DNA of 64,000 nt, from assembly GCA_965248035.1 (NCBI GenBank), contig OZ252054.1:682001-746000 (forward strand), written 5' to 3'. The stretch is from BJGV01 sp964194745 (GTDB lineage Bacteria > Pseudomonadota > Gammaproteobacteria > Burkholderiales > Nitrosomonadaceae). The position numbers and the translations under genes were made by a program. Of the stretch, positions 36,838 to 45,909 are shown in pieces (the stretch's first letter is position 1; each line of letters opens with the position of its first letter). Under the pieces are notes generated by a model that searched no databases, was not told the DNA's origin, and was given only the letters and a program-made list of their open reading frames with translations.

Positions 36838-38604
36838 TCATCCTAAAAGTACCGCTAACCGTTGTAATTCTTGTTTTTCATCAGAAGTGAGCGCACTTAA
36901 AGATTTATTTTGTAGCTCTGTCATACGCTGTTTACGTTGTGCTTCCTGTAACCTTGTCAACGCCCCATTAAATTCAGCTTCAAGGTCTATGGCATTATCC
37001 CAAGAAAGTGTTGCACTCTCAGCTTTTTCCAGTAATGCACGATGCGGACTATTGTAAAAATATGTAATAGCCGATGGGATTGCGGTATTCTCCGCAACAT
37101 GGGGATGAGTGTCAATAAATTCAACCAATGCCACTAGTGCGGCCATTTCTTCAGTATTTTCTCCGTGTTCTGAGAGCAATTTTCTATCCAGCCTCGAAAC
37201 GTAACCTGGATCATGTAAAAGCACCTGGGTTAACCAGCGACAAGGTGAGATAGGATTTGGTCGTAATATTCTGCTACGAGGCAGGGACGATGAAATACGC
37301 TTGATTTGCAATAAACCCTCCAACTCATCCTGACTGATGCCGCTAAGCTCAGCCAAACGCTTTAGCAGCATCAATGCAAGTATCGGCGCAACGACTTGTG
37401 CTAGTAACGGTTTTGCATCCTGTACTAGTCTGGTACGACCTTCACTAGTTTGCAGATTAATGCCTTCTGATAGCCCCTGGAACAGAAACATAGATAGTGG
37501 CAAAGCTTGCTTGATCAATTCCTCGAAAGCATCCTTACCAAACTTTCGAACATAGCTATCAGGATCTTCACCCTCGGGCAGAAATAGAAAACCAAGATTT
37601 TTACCGTCCACAAATTGTGCTAGGCTGTTTTCCAGTGCACGCCATGCTGCTTTCCTACCCGCATCATCGCCGTCGAAACAAAACACTACATTATCAGTAC
37701 GACGCAAAAGTTTTTGCACGTGGTGCGGTGTTGTTGCAGTTCCCAGTGTAGCGACCACATACTCAATGCCATGTTGCGAGAGCACCACTACATCCATGTA
37801 TCCTTCTACCACTATCACCCTTTCTGCATCCCGGATCGCCCTGCGCGCAGTAAACAGGTTGTAAAGCTCACGGCCCTTCTCAAATAATGGCGTCTCTGGA
37901 GAATTTAGATATTTTGGCTCATTCTGTTCTAATACTCGCCCGCCAAATCCCACGACTCTTCCCTTCTCGTTTAGGATCGGAAACATGATACGATCGCGGA
38001 AACGGTCATAACGTTTACTTTCTCCGCTCTCACTTACCACCCCAACTTCTAGAAGTATCCGTGACTGGTAATTAGGAAATATCTCAGCCAAATTTTGCCA
38101 GCCAGTAGGAGCATAACCAATTGCAAAACGAGCGGCAGTCTCACCCGTCAAGCCACGTTCCTTTAGGTAAGCAATACCTCTCTCAGAGCACTTAAGCTGT
38201 TCCCTATAAAACCGTGTGACAATATTCATCACCTCGAACAAATCCTGGGAAGGGTTTTCTTTATCTTGTCCACCGCCCTTATAGATGAGCATTCCAGGAC
38301 GTACATCTTTCTTTTGAACAGGAACTTGCATTCCAACGCGAGAGGCAAGATCATTTACTGCTTCGACGAAATCCATTCCAACGTACTCCATCATGAAACC
38401 GATAGCGCTGCCATGCGCACCACAACCAAAGCAATGATAAAACTGCTTGGTTGGGCTCACAGTAAACGAAGGAGTTTTCTCGCTGTGAAACGGGCAGCAA
38501 GCGATGTAATTTGTACCAGCTTTCTTGAGTGGAACGTGCCGCTCGATGACATCGACTATATCTACGCGATTGAGTAGCCCCTGAATGAACGATTGTGGAA
38601 TCAT
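36838..38604 (-). CDS. dnaG: DNA primase
   Basis: 588 aa. An N-terminal zinc-binding domain (CPFHSEKTPSF...CFGCGAHG), the TOPRIM catalytic core with VVEGYMDVVVLSQHG and the acidic CFDGDDAGRKAA, and a C-terminal helicase-binding region. Makes RNA primers for DNA replication together with DnaB. Lies between yqeY and rpoD, the classic arrangement. Confidence 0.97.
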   Translation of the reverse strand: MIPQSFIQGLLNRVDIVDVIERHVPLKKAGTNYIACCPFHSEKTPSFTVSPTKQFYHCFGCGAHGSAIGFMMEYVGMDFVEAVNDLASRVGMQVPVQKKDVRPGMLIYKGGGQDKENPSQDLFEVMNIVTRFYREQLKCSERGIAYLKERGLTGETAARFAIGYAPTGWQNLAEIFPNYQSRILLEVGVVSESGESKRYDRFRDRIMFPILNEKGRVVGFGGRVLEQNEPKYLNSPETPLFEKGRELYNLFTARRAIRDAERVIVVEGYMDVVVLSQHGIEYVVATLGTATTPHHVQKLLRRTDNVVFCFDGDDAGRKAAWRALENSLAQFVDGKNLGFLFLPEGEDPDSYVRKFGKDAFEELIKQALPLSMFLFQGLSEGINLQTSEGRTRLVQDAKPLLAQVVAPILALMLLKRLAELSGISQDELEGLLQIKRISSSLPRSRILRPNPISPCRWLTQVLLHDPGYVSRLDRKLLSEHGENTEEMAALVALVEFIDTHPHVAENTAIPSAITYFYNSPHRALLEKAESATLSWDNAIDLEAEFNGALTRLQEAQRKQRMTELQNKSLSALTSDEKQELQRLAVLLG

Positions 38605-38778
38605 TTACCGGGAAGAACGTCAATATTATTCAAACAGAGTACAGATAAAAAGATGTAATTAAACCCGTCTAATTATATGATATTTTATAAAAATACAGGA
38701 AGCAAAAGGCCCTCTACCGAAGATGATCACTGCTACGGTTGGCATGTCCTCGTATGTAATCATATTTGGCAACCAAAA

Positions 38779-39225
38779 TCAGCTAGTAAGCTTTGTCCTC
38801 ACCAATGCAACCACTTTTCCCATGTCAGCACGACCAGCAAGCTTGGGTTTAAGTACCGCGATCACCTTTCCCAACTCTTGCTGCCCTTTGGCTTCGATAG
38901 AAGCAATTATTTCATCTACTAAGCGCTCAATTTTGGAGTCGCTAAATGCCAGTGGCAAATAAGCTCGCAACACACTAATCTCATATTTCTCAACATTGGC
39001 TAAATCCTCACGTTTCGCAGCCTCGTACTGCGTAATCGAGTCCCTACGCTGCTTGAGCATTTTTTCTATCACCGCAACTACTGCGGCGTCATCCATCTCA
39101 ATACGCTCATCTATCTCACGCTACTTGATAGCCGCCTGCAATAGACGAATAGTATCTCGCCGCTTGGTATCACCCGAGCGCATTGCGGCTTTCATGTGTT
39201 CAGTGATTTCCTGTTTCAGACGCAT
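38779..39225 (-). pseudogene. yqeY: GatB/YqeY-domain protein with amber codon
   Basis: Starting at ATG 39225 the frame reads MRLKQEITEHMKAAMRSGDT to AAIK, then TAG (codon 35, 39121-39123), then REIDERIEMDDAAV on to the normal end, 148 codons in total, the usual YqeY length. Relatives have Gln here, so CAG has become TAG. The fragment after an internal ATG (39096) is 105 aa and lacks the N-terminal helices. YqeY resembles the tRNA-binding tail of GatB; its role is unclear and it is dispensable in most bacteria. Confidence 0.75.
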
Positions 39226-39380
39226 AACAGATTCCATCTGTTTTATTTGCTATAAGAAAGAAAGATCCTTGGAATGCAACAATTCTTGCAGGTGAAAATT
39301 GGCTTCACTACAGCTTTGGGAAAGAAGAGCAACTCCACCAGATAGCAGGTTCGAACGTTCCTCTTCACTTCTAAAACTTG

Positions 39381-39593
39381 CTAATAAAGTTTTGGTGGAA
39401 GCAACTGGCTCCGCAAGCGCTTATATGTTCGTTTAACCGCGGCAGCAAGTTTGCGTTTTCGTTCAGCGGTAGGTTTTTCGTAAAACTCCCTGGCACGTAG
39501 CTCAGTGAGCAGCCCGGTTTTCTCTATGGTACGCTTGAAACGTCGCATTGCGACTTCAAACGGTTCATTTTCCTTAACTTTAATGATAGTCAT
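39381..39593 (-). CDS. rpsU: 30S ribosomal protein S21
   Basis: 70 aa, strongly basic. IIKVKENEPFEVAMRRFKRT is the diagnostic S21 start, followed by the Arg/Lys-rich FYEKPTAERKRK. S21 helps mRNA engagement on the small subunit. First gene of the rpsU-yqeY-dnaG-rpoD cluster, divergent from tsaD. Confidence 0.96.
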   Translation of the reverse strand: MTIIKVKENEPFEVAMRRFKRTIEKTGLLTELRAREFYEKPTAERKRKLAAAVKRTYKRLRSQLLPPKLY

Positions 39594-39715
39594 GAAAATA
39601 CAGTTCCCTTATTTTAAATATACTTACGCGTATAAAAAGTGTAACGTGTAAAAAACTTCATAGTATATATCAGGCTGATACATTATTGTAAAAGGGTATT
39701 TTTACCGCTACTCCA

Positions 39716-40762
39716 GTGTTTGTTCTTGGCATCGAAACTTCCTGCGACGATACCGGCATCGCAATCTACCACACCAGGCGAGGCCTGTTGAGCCACGCAC
39801 TATGTTCACAAACAGAAATGCACAGCGAATATGGTGGTGTGGTACCTGAACTTGCCTCTCGTGACCATATCCGGTGGGTATTGCCCCTTGTCAAACAAAC
39901 GCTGGCAGAAGCGAAGCTTGGCCTCAAAGACCTCAACGCCATCGCCTACACTCAAGGACCGGGATTGGTGGGAGCGCTGCTAGTGGGCTCGAGTTTCGCT
40001 GCTGCGCTCAGTTTTGCGTTGAAAATTCCAGCGATAGGTATTCATCACCTTGAGGGACATATCCTTTCCCCTTTGTTGTCCACCACTGCCCCGGTATTTC
40101 CATTTGTTGCACTGCTGGTTTCTGGTGGCCATACCCAGTTGATGGAAGTAAATGGCGTTGGGCAATATAAATTGCTAGGCGAAACCGTGGATGATGCGGC
40201 AGGAGAGGCTTTTGATAAGACAGCAAAATTGTTGGGGCTTGGCTATCCCGGTGGCCCTGCGCTATCAAAACTTGCCGACGAATTTTCTAAATCTGGCAAG
40301 GTATGCAACTTCAAACTCCCTCGTCCAATGCTCCACAGCGGTGATTTTAATTTTAGTTTCAGCGGCCTGAAAACTGCCGTGCTGACGCTATCAAATAAAA
40401 ACCAAATCACTCGGCAAACCCATGCAGAAATTGCATTTGCTTTTCAGGAAGCAGTGGTAGACGTACTAACGAAAAAATCCCTAGCAGCACTGATGCAAAC
40501 TGGTTTCACCCAGCTTGTGGTTGCGGGCGGTGTGGGTGCAAACCGTCAATTGAGAAAGAACCTTTCCCGATGCGCAAATAAAATGGGGGTTACAGTTTTC
40601 TATCCTAGTCTTGAATTTTGCACAGACAATGGCGCCATGATTGCACTCGCTGGAGCAATGCGATTGCAGAAGTCGATGAGCAAGAACCAACCACTAGTAA
40701 ACAGTTTCACAGTAAAGGCGCGGTGGGATTTAGAAATACAAGAGACACCACCCAACAAGTAG
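39716..40762 (+). CDS. tsaD: tRNA N6-adenosine threonylcarbamoyltransferase
   Basis: 348 aa, starting at GTG 39716. Transfers threonylcarbamoyl to A37 of ANN-decoding tRNAs together with TsaB, TsaE and TsaC. Motifs: VLGIETSCDDTGIAI at the start, metal ligands in HHLEGH (His111 and His115), SGGHTQL, and DDAAGEAFDKTAKLLGL. Formerly called glycoprotease Gcp. Convergent with plsY. Confidence 0.97.
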   Translation: MFVLGIETSCDDTGIAIYHTRRGLLSHALCSQTEMHSEYGGVVPELASRDHIRWVLPLVKQTLAEAKLGLKDLNAIAYTQGPGLVGALLVGSSFAAALSFALKIPAIGIHHLEGHILSPLLSTTAPVFPFVALLVSGGHTQLMEVNGVGQYKLLGETVDDAAGEAFDKTAKLLGLGYPGGPALSKLADEFSKSGKVCNFKLPRPMLHSGDFNFSFSGLKTAVLTLSNKNQITRQTHAEIAFAFQEAVVDVLTKKSLAALMQTGFTQLVVAGGVGANRQLRKNLSRCANKMGVTVFYPSLEFCTDNGAMIALAGAMRLQKSMSKNQPLVNSFTVKARWDLEIQETPPNK

Positions 40763-41383
40763 CTACAACGTATCACTCCTACCTATCCGTGCTTCCTTGC
40801 CCGCAATCAGGTTTGCAATATTTGATTTGTGTCGCCAGATAATCAATAGCGACATGATGAAAATCACTAAGGTAGTTGCCCCAAAACCCAGAAACATCCA
40901 CGCATAAACCGGAGTGACGACTGCCGTTACCAATGCTGACAACGACGAAATACGCCATATCGCTGCAACTATAATCCAGGTCACAATTGCCAATAACCCT
41001 GTCCATGGATTTAACCCAAACATCACTCCTACTGCTGTCGCCACACCTCTACCACCCTTGAAGCGTAAAAATACCGGCCATACATGGCCCAGAAAAACCA
41101 CCAACGCTACAGCGGCAACTACATTATTATCCAACCCCCAAGTTGGTGCAAAATGTTGCGCCAATATCACTGCTATCCAGCCCTTGCCAGCATCGCCTAG
41201 CAACGTTAGCACTGCAGCCGCCTTATTTCCACTGCGTAACATATTAGTTGCACCAGGGTTCTTTGAACCAAAAGTACGCGGATCAGGTAGCCTAAAAAAC
41301 CAACTTGCTACCAGTGCAAAGGGAATGGATCCTAGCAAGTAAGCCAACAATATAAAAACCATCATTGTCATTGTGATTGGCAC
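40763..41383 (-). CDS. plsY: glycerol-3-phosphate acyltransferase PlsY
   Basis: 206 aa inner-membrane protein with about five helices. It acylates glycerol-3-phosphate using acyl-phosphate, the first step of phospholipid synthesis. Family motifs: LLGSIPFALV, GSKNPGATNMLRSG, GDAGKGW and FKGGRGVATAVGV. Its stop abuts the tsaD stop, so the two genes are convergent with no gap. Confidence 0.96.
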   Translation of the reverse strand: MPITMTMMVFILLAYLLGSIPFALVASWFFRLPDPRTFGSKNPGATNMLRSGNKAAAVLTLLGDAGKGWIAVILAQHFAPTWGLDNNVVAAVALVVFLGHVWPVFLRFKGGRGVATAVGVMFGLNPWTGLLAIVTWIIVAAIWRISSLSALVTAVVTPVYAWMFLGFGATTLVIFIMSLLIIWRHKSNIANLIAGKEARIGRSDTL

Positions 41384-41480
41384 TGCCTATACAAATAGAA
41401 TAAAATCCTCTCTGATTCTACGTTAAAACCACTTCTCTACGAAGCCCCTTCGAAACACCTCATATCCTGAATTCCGACGA

Positions 41481-41840
41481 ATGGACATCATTTTCCTCCA
41501 CGAACTCAAAGCGAAAACTCTGATAGGAGTTTATCCGTGGGAGCGTCAGGTAATGCAGACCATACAGCTTGACGTGGAAATCGCTCTACCAACGAGCAAA
41601 GCCTGCCGGACGGACAATTTCGAGGATGCGCTGGATTACGCTCTTATAGTCAAACGGATCAACGAGACCCTATCACAAAAACAATTCTCCCTGCTGGAAG
41701 CGCTAGCTGAACATATCGCTCAGATCATCTTGACTGAATTTAAATCACCATGGGTAAAAGTCAGCGTGGCAAAACTTAGCATGATACGCGGTGTGAAGAA
41801 ACTTGGAGTGTGTATTGAACGAGGATCAAGGGCTTCGTAA
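41481..41840 (+). CDS. folB: dihydroneopterin aldolase
   Basis: 119 aa, the usual length. Converts 7,8-dihydroneopterin to 6-hydroxymethyl-dihydropterin in folate synthesis. Visible features: TLIGVYPWER near residue 14-23, the substrate-binding DYALIVKRI, LLEALAEHIA with the catalytic-site Glu, and a C-terminal lysine in RGVKKLGV. Divergent from plsY. Confidence 0.93.
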   Translation: MDIIFLHELKAKTLIGVYPWERQVMQTIQLDVEIALPTSKACRTDNFEDALDYALIVKRINETLSQKQFSLLEALAEHIAQIILTEFKSPWVKVSVAKLSMIRGVKKLGVCIERGSRAS

Positions 41841-41899
41841 AATATGCAAACCTTGTTTTTAATACATGACAAGAGCCATTTGATTCTTTTACTCTTACT

Positions 41900-42673
41900 T
41901 TAATTTTTAAGATTAAGGAGTGCAGTTATCAGACCCTTATCACCAGGCTCAGTCTCGATTACGTTCAAAAAGCCAAGCACCTCTGCAGCAGCCTTGATGC
42001 GCTTATGGCTCGCATACACTGGTAAGGATAACAGCATGTGTTTACGATCATATACAGGTACCTGGGCCACAAGATTTATTACAGCAGAGCTACTCATTAT
42101 CGAAATAACAGTTATTTTCTTCACAGTTAATAATTCAAGTAATATAGTGGGTGGTGTAGTGGGAACACAACGATGGTAGGTAATAATTACCTCCACCTGA
42201 GCTCCACGCTGTTCCAGCCCTTCTCGTAACAACTCTCGCCCATCTTTTCCACGAAATATCAATATGCGGCGTCCCTTAACATGTGCTGACTGCAAATCAG
42301 GAAGCTCAAGCAAACCTTCACTATCAAAGTTTTTTAGCGGTATTAGTACATTATCAACCCCATGCAGATTTAGCTCTTCAGCAGTACCCAATCCAGGGGC
42401 AAATACCTTGATCGAGTGCGGGAGTTTTATGCCATCTGCAAGAGTTATCTCCACTGCACTGGGACTTACAAAAATTACCGCATAAACGCCAAGTAGTGAT
42501 GCTAGTGCTGCCTTTAACTGCCCTTTGTCTACCGATGGCTCGATAAGAATAGTAGGAAATACAAAGGGTGTCGCTCCAAGCTCTGCTAACCGCTTAGCAG
42601 TGCGGGAGGCAAGTATTGTAGGTCGTGTAATCAACACACGTATGCCTGCTAGTGGGCCCACTATATTTGGCAT
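41900..42673 (-). CDS. hemD: uroporphyrinogen-III synthase
   Basis: 257 aa. Closes hydroxymethylbilane to uroporphyrinogen III in tetrapyrrole synthesis. The family is poorly conserved; supporting segments are GIRVLITRP, VFVSPSAVEITL, FAPGLGTAEEL, RRILIFRGKDGRELLREGLEQRGA and ISIMSSSAVINL. It is usually found with hemC, which is not present here. Confidence 0.85.
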   Translation of the reverse strand: MPNIVGPLAGIRVLITRPTILASRTAKRLAELGATPFVFPTILIEPSVDKGQLKAALASLLGVYAVIFVSPSAVEITLADGIKLPHSIKVFAPGLGTAEELNLHGVDNVLIPLKNFDSEGLLELPDLQSAHVKGRRILIFRGKDGRELLREGLEQRGAQVEVIITYHRCVPTTPPTILLELLTVKKITVISIMSSSAVINLVAQVPVYDRKHMLLSLPVYASHKRIKAAAEVLGFLNVIETEPGDKGLITALLNLKN

Positions 42674-43179
42674 AATCGCAATACTATCTAAATAAAGATC
42701 AGTATCATATCAACGTACTGGCCAATTTCATAATCCCGCATTGCTTGATTACAGCAGCATTTTTAACCGATAATTCAGGAATTACTGATTTAGCAGTTTA
42801 AAACGAGAGACTAATAAAGCACCTATCAGACGCTGAGTAAAAAAAGTGTGATAGTTGATCATAAATGAAGTCCGAAATCCTTGGTGTATGAAAAATATTG
42901 AAACTGAAAGGAGGAAAATTTCAAATTATTCTTGCCTCTAACTTTACGCCCAACAGAATAATGGGTCAATGTAACTACAATATTCCCGCACATGATATAG
43001 GACTAGACTTCGTACGGGGATATAGGAGATCTACCCTTATTATCTGCTGCTACAAATGTGAGATATGCTGAAACTAACTAAGGTGAAAAATAGAAGTTTG
43101 CTAGAGTGTATCCGTGTTAGGCTCTAGCAGTAATTATCTGTTATGTGACACTATGTATACGTTATAGTGCTGGCAGTAT
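42674..43179. other. gene-free interval between hemD and element C
   Basis: About 500 bp of AT-rich sequence with no frame I can support. It ends at the left target duplication of element C. AT-rich intergenic DNA is also the insertion context of element B. Confidence 0.4.
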
Positions 43180-43192
43180 TTAAAATAGGGAA

Positions 43193-43372
43193 TTATATAC
43201 TTAAATCCGCAGAAATATATTGACATTCAGGCCTTTTCTCAAACCTGAACACATCCCTTAATTGCTTGTTTGTAGGATGTTCACTGCAGTTTCTTAAGGG
43301 CTTGTCTGACTTTCTGACAAGAATACTTTTCGCAATTTCCTTTACTTCCTTCTCGGTTGGTCTGTGCTTCAT
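43193..43372 (-). CDS. 59-aa ORF ending in the terminal repeat (element C)
   Basis: Starts at ATG 43372, overlapping the endonuclease stop as ATGA. It reads MKHRPTEKEVKEIAKSILVR, then a Cys/His-containing middle (LRNCSEHP), and ends with ECQYISADLSI; the last 15 or so codons and the TAA lie in the terminal inverted repeat. Charged and possibly helical at the N-terminus. No family recognised; a small controller or an accessory factor is possible, but nothing shows it. Confidence 0.55.
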   Translation of the reverse strand: MKHRPTEKEVKEIAKSILVRKSDKPLRNCSEHPTNKQLRDVFRFEKRPECQYISADLSI

Positions 43373-44097
43373 AATTTACTCCCGTTCACATACTGAACCA
43401 AGTTGGCCCAGTTAATTTGATTGTCTAAAGAAATCCGGTTTTCTCTAAGGAACGATCTAATTACTGCCCTGGCGGCTGTCTTTGCTTCTGTGAGCCCATT
43501 TTGGGCATGCGTTGAAAATATACATAATATAGCAAGATAGGTGTCTTCCCATCCGCTAATCTCTTTCCAAAAATCAGATCCTACATAGGTATAGTAGTTT
43601 CTCTTGTTTATTGTGCCGGCATGTCCATAGCATACGCCTTCAATGCACTTTATCGGTATAACCGCGCCCTGAGTTACAATACGTTTAGCTCTGGTGAAGT
43701 AGTCTTCCATTTTCTTACGTTGGGACGAATTCCCCCAGTATCTGCCAGACTTTACCTGAATGATGGTTCTTATCCGACCTTCAACATACTCAATATCAAT
43801 GCCCTCTGCCGTGGACTTCATGCCACCTTTACCAAATCGGCATATCACTACCGCGCACTGCTCTGCTAACGTACCAAACATGGTTTCTTCGCTAGACGAC
43901 AAGTAGGCCTCAAGGATAGCTGTTGAAAAGCTCTCCTCATCATTAATCGCTCTCAAACAAAAAAGGTATGGATTCTTTCTTGTAACTAAGTCTTTAGGAT
44001 TCAGGTTATCTAACTTTCCTTTAATCTTATCTGCAAAATCAGCGACATGTAAACTTATCTCTGCTTCAGCCTGGCACCACCATTCAGGGTTGTTCAC
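43369..44097 (-). CDS. putative type II restriction endonuclease (element C)
   Basis: 242 aa starting at GTG 44097, which overlaps the methyltransferase stop (GTGA). A PD-(D/E)xK-like nuclease core is visible: GIDIEYVEGR followed by TIIQVKSGRYWGN near residues 98-122, i.e. an Asp, then Q-x-K. Position directly after a DNA methyltransferase, co-translated with it, makes a cognate endonuclease the best reading. I cannot assign the specificity or name the subfamily. Confidence 0.75.
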   Translation of the reverse strand: MNNPEWWCQAEAEISLHVADFADKIKGKLDNLNPKDLVTRKNPYLFCLRAINDEESFSTAILEAYLSSSEETMFGTLAEQCAVVICRFGKGGMKSTAEGIDIEYVEGRIRTIIQVKSGRYWGNSSQRKKMEDYFTRAKRIVTQGAVIPIKCIEGVCYGHAGTINKRNYYTYVGSDFWKEISGWEDTYLAILCIFSTHAQNGLTEAKTAARAVIRSFLRENRISLDNQINWANLVQYVNGSKL

Positions 44098-44928
44098 AAC
44101 TCTTTCAGTCTTTTACGCATCAACGCACAATAATCTTTGGAAAGGTCAATCCCTACCGAGTTTCGGTTTAGCTTGTGTGCAGCAATAATAGTTGTCCCCG
44201 ACCCCGCGAACGGGTCCAGCACAGTGTCTCTTTCGTCCGTGAATAACCGTATAAACCAATTAGGTAGTGCCTCGGGGAACGATGCCGGGTGGCCTGAATT
44301 GCCGCACTCAGTAGCCATGTGTAGTACGTTTGTAGGATAAGCCATCTCCCTGCCTTCCCAATTAGCCACACGCTTCCCAAACCCGTTTCCATGAGCGCTA
44401 TCGTCACGTCTTTTATCTGTATCAGACAGACTTCTTAAACGGGAGTCCTTCCAGTCTCCCATAGGCACACGTACTGCTCCTTGATTCATTTTGAATTTTT
44501 TATGCCTGGTAAAATGCAGCAAGCGTTCCCATGAGTCGCGAAAGCGATTCGGCCATTTACCCGGGTAGCTGTTTTTTTTGTGCCAGCAATACTCCTCTAC
44601 CCAAAGCCAGCCCTGAGACCTAAGCCCCTGGATCAACTCAATCACGTAAGGATGCCGTTCTCCGTTAATGGCGCGTTCTTTGATATTCAAGACAAACGAC
44701 CCTGAGGGTTTTAAGCATTTCTTTAATTGCTCCGTTCTGGGGAGCATCCAATCAACATATTCATTTGCACACCCCCCCCCTGTAATTGTCTTTTCGCTGA
44801 TCCGCATAAGGGGGTGAGGTGATTATCAGATCTATAGTGTCATCAGGTATTTTCTCGGGAATAAGGGTTAGGCAATCCCCTTTATAAATCGAGGCTGTTT
44901 GCACCGCCTGTCCTAATACCACACTCAT
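44094..44928 (-). CDS. beta-class DNA methyltransferase, out of frame at a G9 tract (element C)
   Basis: From ATG 44928 (overlapping the transposase stop as ATGA) the frame reads MSVVLGQAVQTASIYKGDCL, then the catalytic motif TSPPYADQRKDNYRGG, and stops after 55 codons at 44761. One G fewer in the G9 run (44772-44780) joins it to CANEYVDWMLPRTEQL and on to DPFAGSGTT near the C-terminus, giving 277 aa with stop at 44094. An internal ATG at 44807 is in frame with the 3' part when nine G are present, but that product lacks TSPPY. Catalytic motif before cofactor motif shows beta class. Confidence 0.85.
44772..44780 (-). repeat. G9 homopolymer in the methyltransferase gene
   Basis: Nine consecutive G on the coding strand inside the codons for RGG, straight after the catalytic motif. 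Runs of this length slip readily during replication. Eight, five or eleven G would keep the methyltransferase in frame. Confidence 0.9.
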
Positions 44929-45851
44929 TTTACCAACTCAGCATAAGGAAGTCTCTTGCCAGTCATGCTCTTGCACAAGCTCTTCATTCTGTCCTGCGTA
45001 TCCCTGCTCACATTCCCCTCATTCAGCCTGAAGGTAACTTCATTTACATAGCGACCCAGGTGCTTTTTACTGAAGCTATGGTACACCCCATTGTAACCAC
45101 GTTTCAACAACGCCCATACGCTCTCTATACCATTAGTGTGCACCATTCCGTTCACATACTCTCTTGCTGAATGGTTTACACTTTGATAGTAAAACCCTTG
45201 TAAACCAATATAGCCCCTGTGATTATCTGTGTAAACAGTTGAGCCCGCCTTAACGTGTCTAACAATCTTACCTTGCAAGGTAGCCTTGTCTGCTTTGGAA
45301 ATTGGCATAGCTTGTACCCGCCCGCCCCGCTCACGCATACCCATTACCGCAGTCTTGCCTACCGCACCACGACCAGCCTTTAGTTTCTTGTCATTGTGTT
45401 TGTTTGTTTCTTTGCCGCCGATGTAGGTTTCGTCTGCCTCAACGATACCAGAAACCAAAGAGCCGTCTTGTGAGCAAGCCTCACGGATGCGGTGCCCAAG
45501 GTGCCATGCCGTCTTTTGTGTCATACTCAATTCTTTAGATAATTGCAAACTTGAGATCCCTTTTCTTGCGGTCAATACATAATATATTGCTACCGCCCAT
45601 TTCCTCAGGCTCAATTTTGATGATTGCATAATCGTCCCGTTTCTGACAGTAAAATGTTTCCGGCAATCCCCGCACCAATACGTATGATTCTTAGCCTTAG
45701 CCCGGCTGATTCTATCAGCGCAACTACAATGCATACAAACTCGCTTATGGTTCCAAAGAACTTCTTCAAACCAATGTACTGCCTTTTCTTCGGTATCAAA
45801 TCTTTCTAACAATTCCATGATGCTTATGGTTTTGGCTACGTGCTTTTTCAT
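44925..45851 (-). CDS. IS1595-family transposase (element C)
   Basis: 308 aa. Zinc ribbon CMHCSC...CGDCRK (about residues 38-63), then the DDE domain: VEADETYIGGK with the first Asp near 142, VYTDNHRGY with the second near 200, and MVHTNGIESVWALL with His/Asn and the final Glu near 233-240. All look intact. Clearly homologous to the A/B transposase but diverged. Start ATG 45851 follows the in-repeat promoter. Confidence 0.93.
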   Translation of the reverse strand: MKKHVAKTISIMELLERFDTEEKAVHWFEEVLWNHKRVCMHCSCADRISRAKAKNHTYWCGDCRKHFTVRNGTIMQSSKLSLRKWAVAIYYVLTARKGISSLQLSKELSMTQKTAWHLGHRIREACSQDGSLVSGIVEADETYIGGKETNKHNDKKLKAGRGAVGKTAVMGMRERGGRVQAMPISKADKATLQGKIVRHVKAGSTVYTDNHRGYIGLQGFYYQSVNHSAREYVNGMVHTNGIESVWALLKRGYNGVYHSFSKKHLGRYVNEVTFRLNEGNVSRDTQDRMKSLCKSMTGKRLPYAELVK

Positions 45852-45880
45852 ATCGACTCCGTTGTGCTTAGTATATGCGG

Positions 45881-45909
45881 ATTATAATATGAAAAGGCCT
45901 GAATGTCAA
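45881..45909 (-). promoter_or_regulatory. consensus promoter for the element C operon
   Basis: Minus strand: TTGACA (45904-45909, inside the 51-bp terminal repeat), 17-bp spacer, TATAAT (45881-45886). Both boxes and the spacing are ideal for sigma70. It would drive tnp, M, R and the 59-aa ORF together. The other repeat also carries TTGACA facing inward but lacks a -10 box. Confidence 0.8.

Noticed and set aside
39121..39123. Reassigned TAG codon (alternative genetic code)
   Set aside because: Many intact genes in the window end with TAG as a normal stop, and the other in-frame stops include TAA, so local mutation is simpler.
43369..44097. Calling the element C nuclease by a specific enzyme name
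   Set aside because: Only the D...QxK core can be seen; no specificity or subfamily can be justified without a search.
44094..44807. The 237-aa frame from ATG 44807 as the true methyltransferase
   Set aside because: It lacks the catalytic TSPPY motif, which lies in the other frame just upstream, and the ATGA-coupled start at 44928 matches the design of elements A and B.
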